Assembly (NCBI RefSeq): GCF_018326005.1
Contig: NZ_AP021903.1
Span: 6,445,501 to 6,509,500, forward strand
From: Pseudomonas sp. Seg1
GTDB taxonomy: Bacteria; Pseudomonadota; Gammaproteobacteria; Pseudomonadales; Pseudomonadaceae
Direction of reading: 5' to 3'
DNA length: 64,000 bases
The first letter of the stretch is position 1. Each line of letters begins with the position of its first letter. Positions 16,336-26,100 of the stretch are shown piece after piece. The position numbers and the translations under genes are program-made. The notes under the pieces were generated by a model that ran no database searches, was not told the origin of the DNA, and saw nothing but the letters and a program-made list of their open reading frames with translations.

Positions 16336-16525
16336 TAGTGAAGCCCCTTTGACGGTTTTTTGTTGTTATGTCCGTGCTGTTCTCGTTGGAACAGCGCCCA
16401 AGGCGCCGCAGGCTCTACTCTGCGGCAGACGGGAGTGAGAATGGCACGCGGATACCGGCGGCGCCAGTCTCCCCGCGACCTTTGTGGGGGCAAAAGCGGG
16501 GTGATTCCGACAGAACGACCAGTAT

Positions 16526-17674
16526 TTACGCCAGCAGGGGCGGAAGCTGTTTGTTCAGTGCGAGTTTTTCCATCACCGCCGCGCCAGTCAGCGCATAACC
16601 GAGCAACTGACCGTCGGCGCTGTGGCACAGGGCCTTGATGTCGGCGCCCTGCCCTTCAACGGTCCAGACGCCTTCGCTGCCGCGTGGTGGCGGCGAAACC
16701 ACCAGTGGGCACACCGGGGTTTTCACGGTGATCGGCATTGGGCCGTAGCTCACCGCCGTCGGGTTTCCGGTGAGGGTTTGTGCAAGCGCTCGCGCACAGC
16801 TCATGAGGGGCATGACGTACAAAAGATTCAGCCCGTCGACCTCGGCGCAATCGCCCAAGGCATAGATATTGGCGTGGGAAGTCTTCAGGTGCCGATCGAC
16901 CACGACACCGCGATTGACCTGCACGCCGGCAGCCGCCGCCAGATCGATGCGTGGGCGCAGGCCGATCGCCGAGACCACCACGTCGCACGGGATGACCTGG
17001 CCGTCGGACAGGTGCGCTTCCAGACCATCGGCGACTTTCTGCAGACGGGTCAGTACCGGGCCGAGGTGAAATTTGGCGCCCAGGCTTTCCAGCCCGGCCT
17101 GCACCGCTGCCGCCGCAGCAGGATGCAGCAACATCGGCATGACCTGCTCGCACGGTGCAACCAGTTGCACCTCGTAGCCGCCGAGGATCAGGTCGTTGGC
17201 GAATTCGCAGCCGATAAGGCCGGCACCGAGCAACAGCACCCGACGCTTGCCGGCCGCCGCTGCGCGGAAACGTGCGTAGTCTTCGAGATCATTGATCGGG
17301 AACACCAGATCCGCGCCATCGCCTTCAATCGGCACGCGCACGGTTTCCGCGCCCCAGGCGAGGATCAGGTCGCGGTAGTACACCGCTTCTTCGCCGATCC
17401 ACAGCCGCTTGTGGCCGGCGTCGATGCCGCTGATGCGCGTGTGGGTGCGCACTTCGGCTTTCAATTGCTCGGCCATGGCGCCCGGTTCGGCCATGCTCAG
17501 GCCATCGGCGTCCTTGTTCTTGCCGAAACCGGTGGAGAGCATCGGCTTGGAGTAAGAGCGGCCGTCATCGGCGGTAATCAGCAGCAACGGGGTTTCGCTA
17601 TCGAGTTTGCGAAACTCCCGGGCCAGGTTGTAGCCCGCAAGCCCGGTGCCGACGATTACGACAGGTGCGTTCAT
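16526..17674 (-). CDS. alkT: Rubredoxin-NAD(+) reductase
   Basis: FAD-dependent pyridine-nucleotide oxidoreductase of 382 residues that passes electrons from NADH to rubredoxin. An N-terminal FAD Rossmann motif ([10 protein letters not shown]) and a second nucleotide-binding motif ([13 protein letters not shown]) near residue 150 are visible, with the family [12 protein letters not shown] motif near residue 277. The rubredoxin gene lies immediately upstream on the same strand with a 20-nt gap, supporting the partner assignment. The protein acts in the cytosol; it may serve alkane oxidation or oxidative-stress electron transfer. Confidence 0.92.
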   Translation of the reverse strand: MNAPVVIVGTGLAGYNLAREFRKLDSETPLLLITADDGRSYSKPMLSTGFGKNKDADGLSMAEPGAMAEQLKAEVRTHTRISGIDAGHKRLWIGEEAVYYRDLILAWGAETVRVPIEGDGADLVFPINDLEDYARFRAAAAGKRRVLLLGAGLIGCEFANDLILGGYEVQLVAPCEQVMPMLLHPAAAAAVQAGLESLGAKFHLGPVLTRLQKVADGLEAHLSDGQVIPCDVVVSAIGLRPRIDLAAAAGVQVNRGVVVDRHLKTSHANIYALGDCAEVDGLNLLYVMPLMSCARALAQTLTGNPTAVSYGPMPITVKTPVCPLVVSPPPRGSEGVWTVEGQGADIKALCHSADGQLLGYALTGAAVMEKLALNKQLPPLLA

Positions 17675-17694
17675 GCCTTACTCCTTGGTTTTTC

Positions 17695-17862
17695 TCAGTT
17701 GATTTCGATCATTTCGAAGTCCATCTTGCCGACGCCGCAGTCCGGGCACAGCCAGTCTTCCGGCACGTCCTGCCACAGGGTGCCCGGTGCGATGCCGTCA
17801 TCCGGCCAGCCATCGGCTTCGTTGTAGATCAGGCCGCAGACCACACATTGCCACTTCTTCAT
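17695..17862 (-). CDS. rubA: Rubredoxin
   Basis: A 55-residue iron-sulfur protein beginning [18 protein letters not shown], with the two Cys-x-x-Cys-Gly ligand motifs (C-V-V-C-G near residue 6 and C-P-D-C-G near residue 39) that bind one iron. The spacing and the E-D-W-L-C-P-D-C segment are exactly those of rubredoxins. The ATG at 17862 gives the standard length. The gene precedes its reductase and probably shares a promoter with it. It acts as a small cytosolic electron carrier. Confidence 0.95.
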   Translation of the reverse strand: MKKWQCVVCGLIYNEADGWPDDGIAPGTLWQDVPEDWLCPDCGVGKMDFEMIEIN

Positions 17863-18064
17863 TCAGGTACTTCCTCAGGGTTCAGGCTGTTTTGCCGGCG
17901 CGGACGGTCGATGGGTGCTGCGCTGCCGTCCGGCTCAGCGCGTTTTGTACTGATCGAGCCGGGCAGATGCAAGCCTGTTCGGCGCAACGGCGACCCGGAT
18001 CAATCAATATCGCCGCCCGCCATGGTAAGCTCGCCGCCTCATTTGCGGCCAATAATGACTCATT

Positions 18065-18625
18065 GTGCAACAGACTAATCCTTGCCCGGCCCCGCTCTGG
18101 CTGACTCAAAGCCAACTGTCCCCGCTCCCCGATTCGTCGACCCTCGACTGGCTGTTCGACGAAGGTTCGCTGACCCGCCGATTGACCCGTCTGTCCAACG
18201 ATGGCTTCAGCGTCACGCCATTGTTCGAAGGCTGGGACACCTTGCGCGCGGACGAATGTGCCGCACTGGACCTGGCCGAAGGCAGCGAAGGCTGGGTGCG
18301 CGAGGTGTATTTGCGTGGCCATGGCGAGGCCTGGGTGTTTGCCCGCAGCGTGGCCTCGCGCGCAGCCCTGCAGGGTGACGGCTTGCACATGGACGAATTG
18401 GGCAGCCGCTCGTTGGGCGAATTGCTGTTTTGCGATCACGCCTTTCAGCGCCGCGCCATCGAAGTCTGCCACTACCCGGAACATTGGCTGCCGCCAGTCT
18501 CCCGCGCCCCTGAATTGTGGGGTCGGCGCTCGCGTTTCGATCGTGGCGCGCTGAGCGTGCTGGTTGCCGAAATCTTCCTGCCGAGCCTGTGGAGCGCCGT
18601 CCGCGTCCATCCGGAGAACTGCTGA
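18065..18625 (+). CDS. ubiC: Chorismate pyruvate-lyase UbiC
   Basis: Chorismate lyase converts chorismate to 4-hydroxybenzoate and pyruvate, the first step of ubiquinone ring synthesis. The 186-residue protein shows [12 protein letters not shown] near residue 29, R-E-V-Y-L-R near residue 80, and W-V-F-A-R-S-V near residue 90, all family signatures, with a W-G-R-R-S-R-F segment near the C-terminus. The start is GTG at 18065. The stop overlaps the ubiA ATG (TGATG), so the two are translationally coupled and act in sequence. Confidence 0.94.
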   Translation: MQQTNPCPAPLWLTQSQLSPLPDSSTLDWLFDEGSLTRRLTRLSNDGFSVTPLFEGWDTLRADECAALDLAEGSEGWVREVYLRGHGEAWVFARSVASRAALQGDGLHMDELGSRSLGELLFCDHAFQRRAIEVCHYPEHWLPPVSRAPELWGRRSRFDRGALSVLVAEIFLPSLWSAVRVHPENC

Positions 18626-19515
18626 TGTATCAGAGCCTGCTCAAGTCCCTGAATCGCTTGAACCCGCGTGCCTGGGATTTCATTCAGTTGACGCGCATGG
18701 ACAAGCCGATCGGCATTTACCTGCTGTTGTGGCCGACGCTGTGGGCCTTGTGGATAGCTGGCAAAGGCTCACCGTCGCTGGCCAACGTGGTGATTTTCGT
18801 CCTCGGCGTGGTGCTGACCCGCGCCGGTGGTTGCGTGATCAATGACTGGGCTGATCGCAAGGTCGACGGCCACGTCAAACGCACCGCGCAGCGACCACTG
18901 GCCAGCGGCAAGATCAGCTCGAAAGAAGCCCTGGTGTTCTTCGCGCTGCTGATGGGCGTGAGTTTCCTGCTGGTGTTGTGCACCAATGCGCCGACCATCT
19001 GGCTGTCGCTGGGTGGGCTGGCATTGGCCTTCACTTATCCGTTCATGAAGCGCTACACCTATTATCCGCAGGTGGTGCTGGGCGCGGCGTTTTCATGGGG
19101 CATGCCGATGGCGTTCACTGCCGAGACGGGCGAGTTGCCGGCGGCGGCGTGGCTGCTGTGGATCGCCAATCTGCTGTGGACGGTGGGTTACGACACCTAT
19201 TACGCGATGACGGACCGCGATGACGATTTGAAGATTGGCGTGAAGTCGACGGCGATTCTGTTCGGCGAGGCGGACCGGGTAATCATCCTGAGCTTGCAGG
19301 CGTTGTCGCTGGGCTGCCTGCTGCTGGCGGGGTCGAAATTTGAGCTGGGCGTCTGGTTCCATCTCGGCTTGCTGGTGGCTGCCGGGTGTTATGCGTGGGA
19401 GTTCTGGTACACCCGCAGCAAGGACCGGATGCGCTGCTTCCAGGCGTTTTTGCACAACCATTGGGCCGGGCTGGCGATTTTTGTCGGGATCGTGCTGGAT
19501 TACGCGTTGCGCTAG
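18625..19515 (+). CDS. ubiA: 4-hydroxybenzoate polyprenyltransferase UbiA
   Basis: Membrane prenyltransferase of 296 residues that attaches the polyprenyl tail to 4-hydroxybenzoate. Both Asp-rich substrate motifs are present: N-D-W-A-D-R-K-V-D (about residues 73-81) and [12 protein letters not shown] (about residues 191-202), with seven to nine hydrophobic helices. The ATG at 18625 is fixed by the overlap with the ubiC stop. The ubiC product is its direct substrate, so the operon channels chorismate into ubiquinone. A repeat element follows the stop. Confidence 0.95.
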   Translation: MYQSLLKSLNRLNPRAWDFIQLTRMDKPIGIYLLLWPTLWALWIAGKGSPSLANVVIFVLGVVLTRAGGCVINDWADRKVDGHVKRTAQRPLASGKISSKEALVFFALLMGVSFLLVLCTNAPTIWLSLGGLALAFTYPFMKRYTYYPQVVLGAAFSWGMPMAFTAETGELPAAAWLLWIANLLWTVGYDTYYAMTDRDDDLKIGVKSTAILFGEADRVIILSLQALSLGCLLLAGSKFELGVWFHLGLLVAAGCYAWEFWYTRSKDRMRCFQAFLHNHWAGLAIFVGIVLDYALR

Positions 19516-19527
19516 GCGCAAATCAAT

Positions 19528-19619
19528 GTAGGAGTGAGCCTGCTCGCGATAGCGGTGTATCAGCTAACGAAAATGCGACTGATAAACCGCTATCGCGAGC
19601 AGGCTCACTCCCACAGGGA
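19528..19619. repeat. REPIN-type inverted repeat, family A
   Basis: Two inverted copies of GAGTGAGCCTGCTCGCGATAGC separated by about 40 nt. The same family occurs at 44079-44170 and 45216-45305. This is the form of the short REP doublets mobilised by RAYT transposases in P. fluorescens relatives. It lies between convergent ubiA and the small secreted protein gene and may also work as a terminator. Confidence 0.85.
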
Positions 19620-19627
19620 GATTGCGG

Positions 19628-20014
19628 TTATTTTTGTGATTCGTGAACGACGTGCCACACGTCTTTCATGCCATCGCCCTTCATTTCTCCAGGCTTCTCA
19701 TCCTTCATGAAGGTGTACAGCGGCTTGCCATCGTAGGCGTACTGCATCATGCCGTCATCGCGCTTGATGACCGTCCATTTGCCTTCTGCCTTGGCACCCG
19801 CCGGCGCCATCATCGGTGGCCAGTTCTTGGCGCAATCACCATTGCACATCGACTTGCCGCCAGCGTCCTTGTCGAACGTATAAACGGTCATGCCTTTGTG
19901 ATCAACCATCATGCCGTCCTTCATCATGGCCGGCTCGGCAGCCAGCGCAAATCCAGGCAGAGTCAGGGCAGCAGCCATCAACAGGGCTTTGAAAGAAACA
20001 GTCATTTGAGTCAT
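19628..20014 (-). CDS. Secreted COG4315-type repeat protein
   Basis: This 128-residue protein has a signal peptide (cleavage after about A-L-A at residue 25). The mature part carries two copies of the pattern G-x-x-x-Y-T-F-x-x-D (about residues 42-50, M-T-V-Y-T-F-D-K-D; and about residues 99-107, K-P-L-Y-T-F-M-K-D) and a C-N-G-D-C-A-K-N-W-P-P motif, as in the small predicted lipoprotein-like family COG4315. No lipobox is visible, so it is likely a soluble periplasmic protein. The two cysteines and many Met residues suggest metal or haem association, which is unproven. Start at 20014 with GAAGG upstream. Confidence 0.8.
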   Translation of the reverse strand: MTQMTVSFKALLMAAALTLPGFALAAEPAMMKDGMMVDHKGMTVYTFDKDAGGKSMCNGDCAKNWPPMMAPAGAKAEGKWTVIKRDDGMMQYAYDGKPLYTFMKDEKPGEMKGDGMKDVWHVVHESQK

Positions 20015-20094
20015 GGAAACCTTCTTTTGTGGTTGTCAGGATTCGGACTTAGAGCTTAGTTCAGGATCCGTACAATCGCCGCCGGACTAAAATA

Positions 20095-20112
20095 CTGTCA
20101 CACGACTGCAAT
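20095..20112 (+). promoter_or_regulatory. Pho box upstream of phoB
   Basis: CTGTCAC-ACGA-CTGCAAT, two 7-mers 11 bp apart, close to the PhoB-binding direct repeat CTGTCAT-N4-CTGTCAT. It ends 53 nt before the phoB ATG, consistent with autoregulation of phoBR. Confidence 0.75.
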
Positions 20113-20165
20113 AATTCCGTTATCTAATGCGGCGCAAGACAGTTAAATGACAAGAGGATTAAGGC

Positions 20166-20855
20166 ATGGTTGGCAGGAGCATTCTGATCGTCGACGACGA
20201 AGCGCCCATTCGCGAAATGATCGCCGTTGCGTTGGAAATGGCCGGCTATGACTGTCTCGAGGCGGAGAACTCGCAGCAGGCGCACGCCATCATCGTCGAC
20301 CGCAAACCGGACCTGATCCTGCTCGACTGGATGCTGCCCGGCACCTCCGGCATCGAGTTGGCCCGTCGTCTGAAACGTGATGAGCTGACCGGGGACATCC
20401 CGATCATCATGCTCACCGCCAAGGGCGAAGAGGACAACAAGATTCAGGGTCTGGAAGTCGGCGCCGACGACTACATCACCAAACCGTTTTCCCCCCGCGA
20501 ACTGGTGGCACGCCTCAAGGCCGTGCTGCGCCGCGCCGGCCCGACCGATGGCGAAGCGCCAATCGAAGTCGGCGGCTTGTTGCTCGACCCGATCAGCCAC
20601 CGCGTGACCATCGACGGCAAACCGGCCGAGATGGGCCCGACCGAATACCGTCTGCTGCAATTCTTCATGACCCACCAGGAACGCGCCTACACCCGTGGCC
20701 AGTTGCTGGATCAGGTCTGGGGCGGCAACGTCTATGTTGAAGAGCGCACCGTCGACGTGCACATCCGGCGTCTGCGCAAGGCCCTCGGCGACGCCTACGA
20801 AAATCTGGTACAAACCGTGCGCGGCACTGGCTACCGGTTTTCCACCAAGGCCTGA
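20166..20855 (+). CDS. phoB: Phosphate regulon response regulator PhoB
   Basis: OmpR-class response regulator, 229 residues. The receiver domain contains the D-D-E acidic pocket near residue 10 and the phospho-acceptor Asp54 (I-L-L-D-W-M-L-P-G). The C-terminal winged helix ends with the R-x-L-R-K-A-L and T-V-R-G-x-G-Y-R-F motif. Phosphorylated by PhoR under phosphate starvation, it activates Pho-box promoters, three of which are visible in this window (upstream of phoB, pstC and pstS). The start follows an AAGAGG-like RBS. phoR follows 38 nt downstream. Confidence 0.97.
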   Translation: MVGRSILIVDDEAPIREMIAVALEMAGYDCLEAENSQQAHAIIVDRKPDLILLDWMLPGTSGIELARRLKRDELTGDIPIIMLTAKGEEDNKIQGLEVGADDYITKPFSPRELVARLKAVLRRAGPTDGEAPIEVGGLLLDPISHRVTIDGKPAEMGPTEYRLLQFFMTHQERAYTRGQLLDQVWGGNVYVEERTVDVHIRRLRKALGDAYENLVQTVRGTGYRFSTKA

Positions 20856-20893
20856 ACCGACCGCCAGACTCGCTGACAAGGACCGTATTTCCC

Positions 20894-22216
20894 GTGAATC
20901 AAAACTGGCATGGCACCCTGATTCGCCACATGCTGTTGCTGGTCACCGTTTGCCTGGTGATCGGCCTGATCAGCGGCTACTACGGCTGGAGCCTCGCGGC
21001 GGGTCTGGGGATTTACCTGGCCTGGACGCTCAAGCAATTGCTGCGTCTGCACGAATGGCTGCGCCTGCATCAACCCGATGAAGCACCGCCCGACGGCTAT
21101 GGCCTGTGGGGCGAAGTGTTCGACAGCATCTATCACCTGCAACGCCGCGACCAACGGGTGCGCGGGCGCCTGCAAGCGGTGATCGACCGGGTTCAGGAAT
21201 CCACCGCAGCGCTGAAAGACGCGGTGATCATGCTCGACAGCGACGGCAATCTGGAATGGTGGAACCGCGCCGCCGAAACCCTGCTCGGCCTCAAGACCCC
21301 ACAAGACAGCGGCCAACCGGTGACCAACCTGGTACGGCATCCGCGCTTCAAGGAATACTTCGAGCAGGAAAGCTACGCCGAACCGCTGGAAATCCCCTCG
21401 CCGACCAATGATCGCGTGCGTATTCAGCTGTACCTGACCCGCTACGGCAACAACGAACACTTGATGTTGGTGCGCGACGTCACGCGCATCCATCAGCTGG
21501 AACAAATGCGCAAAGACTTCATCGCCAACGTCTCCCACGAACTGCGCACGCCGTTGACGGTGATCTGCGGTTATCTGGAAACCCTGCTCGACAACGTCGA
21601 AGAAGTGAACCCGCGCTGGAGCCGTGCCTTGCAGCAGATGCAGCAACAGGGCGGGCGCATGCAAACGCTGCTCAACGACTTGCTGCTGCTGGCGAAACTG
21701 GAAGCCACTGATTACCCGTCGGACAACCAACCCGTGCAGGTCGATACGCTGCTGCAATCGATCAAGAGCGATGCGCAGCAATTGTCCGGTTCGAAAAACC
21801 AGCGCATCACCCTCGAAGCCGACGCCAGCCTGCTGCTCAAGGGCAGCGAGGCGGAACTGCGCAGCGCGTTTTCCAATCTGGTATTCAACGCGGTGAAGTA
21901 CACCCCGGCCGAGGGCAACATCCGCATTCGCTGGTGGGGCGACGATCAGGGCGCGCACTTGAGCGTGCAGGATTCCGGCATCGGCATCGACAGCAAACAC
22001 CTGCCGCGCCTGACCGAACGCTTCTACCGCGTCGACTCCAGCCGCAACTCCAACACCGGCGGCACCGGCCTCGGCCTGGCCATCGTCAAACACGTGCTGC
22101 TGCGCCACCGCGCACGCATGGAGATCAGTAGCGTGCCCGGTCATGGCAGCACGTTTACCTGCCATTTCGCCCCGGCTCAAGTCGCTCAAGCGCGGGCGAT
22201 CAGCGCCGCCGAGTAA
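20894..22216 (+). CDS. phoR: Phosphate regulon sensor kinase PhoR
   Basis: Inner-membrane histidine kinase of 440 residues. Two N-terminal hydrophobic segments (about residues 12-30 and 33-47) with almost no periplasmic loop are followed by a PAS-like domain (about 95-200), the HisKA dimerisation helix with His215 (N-V-S-H-E-L-R-T-P-L), and a HATPase domain with N-A-V-K-Y-T and G-T-G-L-G-L-A-I-V-K. The lack of a periplasmic sensor fits PhoR, which senses phosphate through PstSCAB and PhoU. The start is GTG at 20894. Co-transcribed with phoB. Confidence 0.96.
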   Translation: MNQNWHGTLIRHMLLLVTVCLVIGLISGYYGWSLAAGLGIYLAWTLKQLLRLHEWLRLHQPDEAPPDGYGLWGEVFDSIYHLQRRDQRVRGRLQAVIDRVQESTAALKDAVIMLDSDGNLEWWNRAAETLLGLKTPQDSGQPVTNLVRHPRFKEYFEQESYAEPLEIPSPTNDRVRIQLYLTRYGNNEHLMLVRDVTRIHQLEQMRKDFIANVSHELRTPLTVICGYLETLLDNVEEVNPRWSRALQQMQQQGGRMQTLLNDLLLLAKLEATDYPSDNQPVQVDTLLQSIKSDAQQLSGSKNQRITLEADASLLLKGSEAELRSAFSNLVFNAVKYTPAEGNIRIRWWGDDQGAHLSVQDSGIGIDSKHLPRLTERFYRVDSSRNSNTGGTGLGLAIVKHVLLRHRARMEISSVPGHGSTFTCHFAPAQVAQARAISAAE

Positions 22217-22338
22217 GACCGACCGGCACTCACCACTAGGCAATCGCCATGTCAGCCGCTACATTGGCTGACTTGTGCCTGCCTTTCAGGCGCGGCTTTT
22301 ACCTCTCTTGAATCACACGGAATCCGCAAAACTCCATC

Positions 22339-23679
22339 ATGGACCCTTCCCCTGGCTTGTCCCTCGCAACAATATTCGCCGATTTCGGCATGATCCTTTT
22401 TGCTCTGATCCTGGTTTTGCTCAACGGCTTCTTCGTTGCGGCAGAGTTCGCCATGGTCAAACTGCGCTCGACCCGGGTCGAGGCCATCGCTGATCAGAAC
22501 GGCTGGCGCGGACACATTCTGCGCACCGTACACAGTCAGCTCGATGCGTACCTCTCGGCGTGCCAGCTCGGTATCACCCTCGCCTCCCTCGGCCTCGGTT
22601 GGGTCGGTGAGCCGGCCTTCGCGCACATTCTCGAACCGCTGCTGAGCGCGGTCGGCGTGCAATCGCCGGAGATCGTCAAAGGCGTGTCGTTCTTCACCGC
22701 GTTCTTCATCATTTCGTACCTGCACATCGTCGTCGGCGAATTGGCCCCCAAGTCGTGGGCGATCCGTAAACCCGAGCTGCTGTCGCTGTGGACGGCGGTG
22801 CCGCTGTACCTGTTCTACTGGGCGATGTACCCGGCGATCTACCTGCTTAACGCCAGCGCCAACGCCATTTTGCGTATCGCCGGCCAAGGTGAACCCGGCC
22901 CGCACCACGAACACCATTACAGCCGCGAAGAACTGAAACTGATCCTGCACTCCAGCCGTGGTCAGGATCCGAGCGACCAAGGCATGCGCGTACTGGCCTC
23001 GGCGGTGGAAATGGGCGAACTGGAAGTGGTCGACTGGGCCAACTCCCGCGAAGACCTGATCACCCTGGAATTCAACGCGCCGCTGAAAGAAATCCTGGCG
23101 ATGTTCCGTCGCCACAAGTTCAGCCGTTACCCGGTGTACGACAGCGAGCGCCAGGAGTTCGTCGGCCTGCTGCACATCAAGGATCTGCTGCTGGAACTGG
23201 CGGCGCTGGATCACATCCCCGAGTCGTTCAACCTGGCCGAGCTGACCCGTCCGCTGGAGCGCGTGTCGCGGCACATGCCGCTGTCGCAGTTGCTGGAGCA
23301 GTTCCGCAAGGGCGGCTCGCACTTCGCCGTGGTCGAGGAGGCTGACGGCAACATCATCGGCTACCTGACCATGGAAGACGTGTTGGAAGTGCTGGTCGGT
23401 GATATCCAGGACGAACACCGCAAGGCTGAGCGCGGGATCCTCGCCTATCAGCCGGGCAAGCTGCTGGTGCGCGGCGATACGCCGTTGTTCAAGGTTGAGC
23501 GTCTGCTGGGTATCGACCTTGACCACATCGAAGCAGAAACCCTTGCCGGGCTGGTCTACGAGACCCTGAAACGGGTGCCGGAAGAGGAAGAAGTGCTGGA
23601 AGTCGAAGGCCTGCGAATCATCATCAAGAAGATGAAGGGGCCGAAGATTGTGTTGGCGAAGGTGTTGATGCTGGATTGA
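22339..23679 (+). CDS. CorC/HlyC family membrane protein (DUF21, CBS pair, CorC domain)
   Basis: This 446-residue protein has a DUF21 transmembrane domain (about residues 10-190, four hydrophobic helices, with F-F-V-A-A-E-F-A-M-V-K near residue 31), two CBS domains (about 205-340; the second has G-N-I-I-G-Y-L-T-M-E-D-V-L-E), and a C-terminal CorC_HlyC domain (about 350-435). These proteins are implicated in magnesium or cobalt efflux; the old name is hemolysin-like. The order matches the family fully. It sits downstream of phoR in the same orientation, but a 122-nt gap suggests its own promoter. Confidence 0.9.
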   Translation: MDPSPGLSLATIFADFGMILFALILVLLNGFFVAAEFAMVKLRSTRVEAIADQNGWRGHILRTVHSQLDAYLSACQLGITLASLGLGWVGEPAFAHILEPLLSAVGVQSPEIVKGVSFFTAFFIISYLHIVVGELAPKSWAIRKPELLSLWTAVPLYLFYWAMYPAIYLLNASANAILRIAGQGEPGPHHEHHYSREELKLILHSSRGQDPSDQGMRVLASAVEMGELEVVDWANSREDLITLEFNAPLKEILAMFRRHKFSRYPVYDSERQEFVGLLHIKDLLLELAALDHIPESFNLAELTRPLERVSRHMPLSQLLEQFRKGGSHFAVVEEADGNIIGYLTMEDVLEVLVGDIQDEHRKAERGILAYQPGKLLVRGDTPLFKVERLLGIDLDHIEAETLAGLVYETLKRVPEEEEVLEVEGLRIIIKKMKGPKIVLAKVLMLD

Positions 23680-23702
23680 TGGGTGTTCTGGGGGCGGTTT
23701 CT

Positions 23703-23833
23703 GTTGTGAGGGGATTTATCCCCGATGGGCTGCGAAGCGGCCCTGAATCTGCATTCGTAGCATTTGACACAACGCATTCAATGGTTTTGGGACGGCTGCG
23801 CCCTCCATCGGGGATAAATCCCCTCGCCACAAA
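23703..23833. repeat. Intergenic inverted repeat, family B
   Basis: Arms GAGGGGATTTATCCCCGATGG and its complement about 130 nt apart end to end, between two convergent genes. The same family is at 36415-36525 and 42124-42260. Confidence 0.8.
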
Positions 23834-23861
23834 AGCCATCCACATCTGATCCCTCGTGTGT

Positions 23862-24764
23862 TTATTGTTTGCCCAACGCAAAGTTGGGCAACGCCCCTAC
23901 CGGCTGGTTGAACTGATAGGGAATCGAGACCAGCCCCGCGCCGCTGTTGCGCTGTATTACAAAGTGCAGATGCGGGCCGCTGCTGTTGCCGGTGTTGCCT
24001 GACAGCGCCAACGGACTGCCCACCGTCACCCTTTGCCCTTCGCGCACGCTCACCGAGCCCTGCTTGAGATGCAGGTACACGCCCATCGTGCCGTCATCGT
24101 GCAGTACCCGAACGAAATTGCCCGACGCATCGTTGCCGCGCCCGCTCTGTGAATTCTCGGTTTTCACCACTACCCCTGCCCGTGCCGCAATAATCGGCGT
24201 GCCGACCGGCATGGCGATGTCCATTGCGTACTTGTTTTTCGGCCCGTAGTGGCTGTATTGGCCGTTGGCGCCCTGGCTCAGACGGAACGGCCCACCGCGC
24301 CAGGGCAGCGGATAGCGATAACCCTGTGCGGTTCCGGCAGGGTCGCCGAGGGAGTAGTGAAATTGCGGCGTATACACCAGCGGCTGCTTACCGGAAACCG
24401 CTGTCAGCAATGCCAGGCGCGTATTACTGCGCGCCGGCAGTACCCGGCGGATGGTTTGCGCCGGTGCGCCACGCACGTTGCTCATTCCGGTAAACGCCAG
24501 TGCTACCTCTACGGGCGCATACAGGTCGTTGCGCACAAACACCACGTCGGCGCCCTTCTGCTTCTTGATGTCGAGGTACACCTGCCGCTCGAGGCGTTCG
24601 ACCATGCGGTCCTGAAACACGAACACCTGCGAGCCTTTGCTCGGACGGTCGCTGTACGAGACCACGCCGTTGGCATCGGTGGATTTGTAAATGGTCATGG
24701 CCACAGCCGAGGTGGAGGCCATGAAAAGACCACAGAAAAACAGCAGGCGCGCGAGCATGGGCAA
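23862..24764 (-). CDS. Secreted M23 metallopeptidase with N-terminal DUF4124-like segment
   Basis: A 300-residue periplasmic protein with a signal peptide (about 22 residues), a short DUF4124-like segment (I-Y-K-S-T-D-A-N-G-V-V-S-Y-S-D-R-P near residue 25) and a C-terminal LytM/M23 domain. The zinc and catalytic motifs are present: H-Y-G-P-K-N-K-Y-A-M-D with its Asp, Y-L-H-L, and S-G-P-H-L-H-F. It should cleave peptidoglycan cross-bridges or act as an amidase activator. The conserved His and Asp suggest it is active. Transcribed away from the CheY-type regulator region. Confidence 0.9.
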   Translation of the reverse strand: MPMLARLLFFCGLFMASTSAVAMTIYKSTDANGVVSYSDRPSKGSQVFVFQDRMVERLERQVYLDIKKQKGADVVFVRNDLYAPVEVALAFTGMSNVRGAPAQTIRRVLPARSNTRLALLTAVSGKQPLVYTPQFHYSLGDPAGTAQGYRYPLPWRGGPFRLSQGANGQYSHYGPKNKYAMDIAMPVGTPIIAARAGVVVKTENSQSGRGNDASGNFVRVLHDDGTMGVYLHLKQGSVSVREGQRVTVGSPLALSGNTGNSSGPHLHFVIQRNSGAGLVSIPYQFNQPVGALPNFALGKQ

Positions 24765-24839
24765 GAGTCTGTCGAAGTAAGGCCTGGAAGAGAGCCTAGC
24801 AGCTGAGACAGACCAAGCTAGTCGACAGATGTTTCAAAT

Positions 24840-24950
24840 GATCGTCCCCACGCTCTGCGTGGGGATGCAGCCCGGGACGCTCTGCGTCCCATGCGAGAGG
24901 ACGCGGAGCGTCCGGTTGAGGCATTCCCACGCAGAGCGTGGGAACGATCA
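24840..24950. repeat. Intergenic inverted repeat, family D
   Basis: Nested inverted repeats built from CCCACGCTCTGCGTGGG, the related GGACGCTCTGCGTCC, and their complements, bounded by GATCG and CGATC. The same structure recurs at 33210-33321. Confidence 0.8.
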
Positions 24951-24963
24951 GCGTAAAACTGTG

Positions 24964-25920
24964 TTACGCGCCCGGAACGAAGTGCTTCTGCGCCGTACCG
25001 CGGGCGATCAGACGAGAGATGTAATCGAGTTTCTGCGCGTCCTGATCGACGAAGCGGAACGTCAGTTGCAGCCAGTCGCTGTCGGCTTTCTGCTCGTGGG
25101 CGACGATGGCGTGCAGATAGCCATTGAGGCGGGCGATTTCGGCGTTGTCGCCCTGCTCCAGATCGAGCACAGCGCTGTCGAGGATCTGCGGCAGGGTGTC
25201 GGTGCGTTTCACCACCAACAGCGCTTCCTTGATGCTCAGGGCCTTGATCACGCACTGCTGGTTGCCGCTTGGCAGGCGCAACTGGCCCTGACCACGACCA
25301 CCGGCCGGCGCTTTCGACGCGGCAGGTGCCTGCACTGGCGGGCTGTTGAGCAGGCCACGGGACGGCGCAGCGGCGGGTGCCGGCGCAGCAGCGGCAGGCT
25401 TGGCGAACGGATTGACCGCAGCGGCCGCCGGAGCGCCACCGACCACGGCAGGCTTGCCGCCCGTCAACGCACTGAGCGAATCATTGCCGAACGCCGAGTT
25501 CATCTTGGTCGGTGCGCTGTTCATCAGGGTGTCGAGCTTGCCGACCTTGTTCAGCGCCTGCTTGACCTTGGTCAGCAGTTGCTCGTTGGTGAACGGCTTG
25601 CTGACGTAGCCGGACACGCCGGCCTGAATCGCCTGCACGACGTTTTCCTTGTCGCCACGGCTGGTGACCATGACAAACGGCATGGTCTTGAGATTGTCTT
25701 GCTCGCGGCACCAGGTCAGCAGTTCGAGGCCAGACATTTCCGGCATTTCCCAGTCGCACAGGACCAGGTCGAAGGCTTCTCTGGCCAGCATCGCTTGAGC
25801 TTTTTTACCGTTGACGGCGTCCTCGGTGCGGATCCCGGGGAAGTAGTTACGCAGGCACTTTTTTACCAGGTCACGAATGAACGAAGCGTCGTCCACGACC
25901 AACACACTGATCTTGCTCAT
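24964..25920 (-). CDS. CheY-like response regulator with Ala/Pro-rich linker and C-terminal domain
   Basis: 318 residues. The receiver domain at about residues 1-125 has the acidic pocket D10-D11 and phospho-acceptor Asp56 (V-L-C-D-W-E-M-P). An Ala/Pro-rich linker (about 155-215) follows, then a C-terminal domain (about 220-318) that I remember as PilZ-like in Pseudomonas homologues, although the classical R-x-x-x-R c-di-GMP motif is not evident. An output through protein contacts is likely since no DNA-binding domain is seen. It sits beside the phoU-pst genes as in other Pseudomonas, but no link to phosphate control is shown. Confidence 0.8.
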   Translation of the reverse strand: MSKISVLVVDDASFIRDLVKKCLRNYFPGIRTEDAVNGKKAQAMLAREAFDLVLCDWEMPEMSGLELLTWCREQDNLKTMPFVMVTSRGDKENVVQAIQAGVSGYVSKPFTNEQLLTKVKQALNKVGKLDTLMNSAPTKMNSAFGNDSLSALTGGKPAVVGGAPAAAAVNPFAKPAAAAPAPAAAPSRGLLNSPPVQAPAASKAPAGGRGQGQLRLPSGNQQCVIKALSIKEALLVVKRTDTLPQILDSAVLDLEQGDNAEIARLNGYLHAIVAHEQKADSDWLQLTFRFVDQDAQKLDYISRLIARGTAQKHFVPGA

Positions 25921-26052
25921 CCAACACCCCTATAAAAATCCCGGCAAGCATACCGCTTTTACTGATGGCACATTGCCAACAATCTTCAGTCACGCCGGGA
26001 CTTTTCGTTCGCGGGTGCTGCTTTTGAATTCGATTCTCTTACTCAAGCGCCA

Positions 26053-26090
26053 TAAACAAAAACGCCCAGCCAAAAGGCCGGGCGCTTTTC
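26053..26090 (-). terminator. Intrinsic terminator downstream of phoU
   Basis: A GC-rich stem (CGCCCAGCC / GGCCGGGCG, 4-nt loop) followed on the minus strand by a T-rich run. It ends the pstBA-phoU transcript and may also work in the other direction. Confidence 0.75.
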
Positions 26091-26100
26091 TCAGGCAATC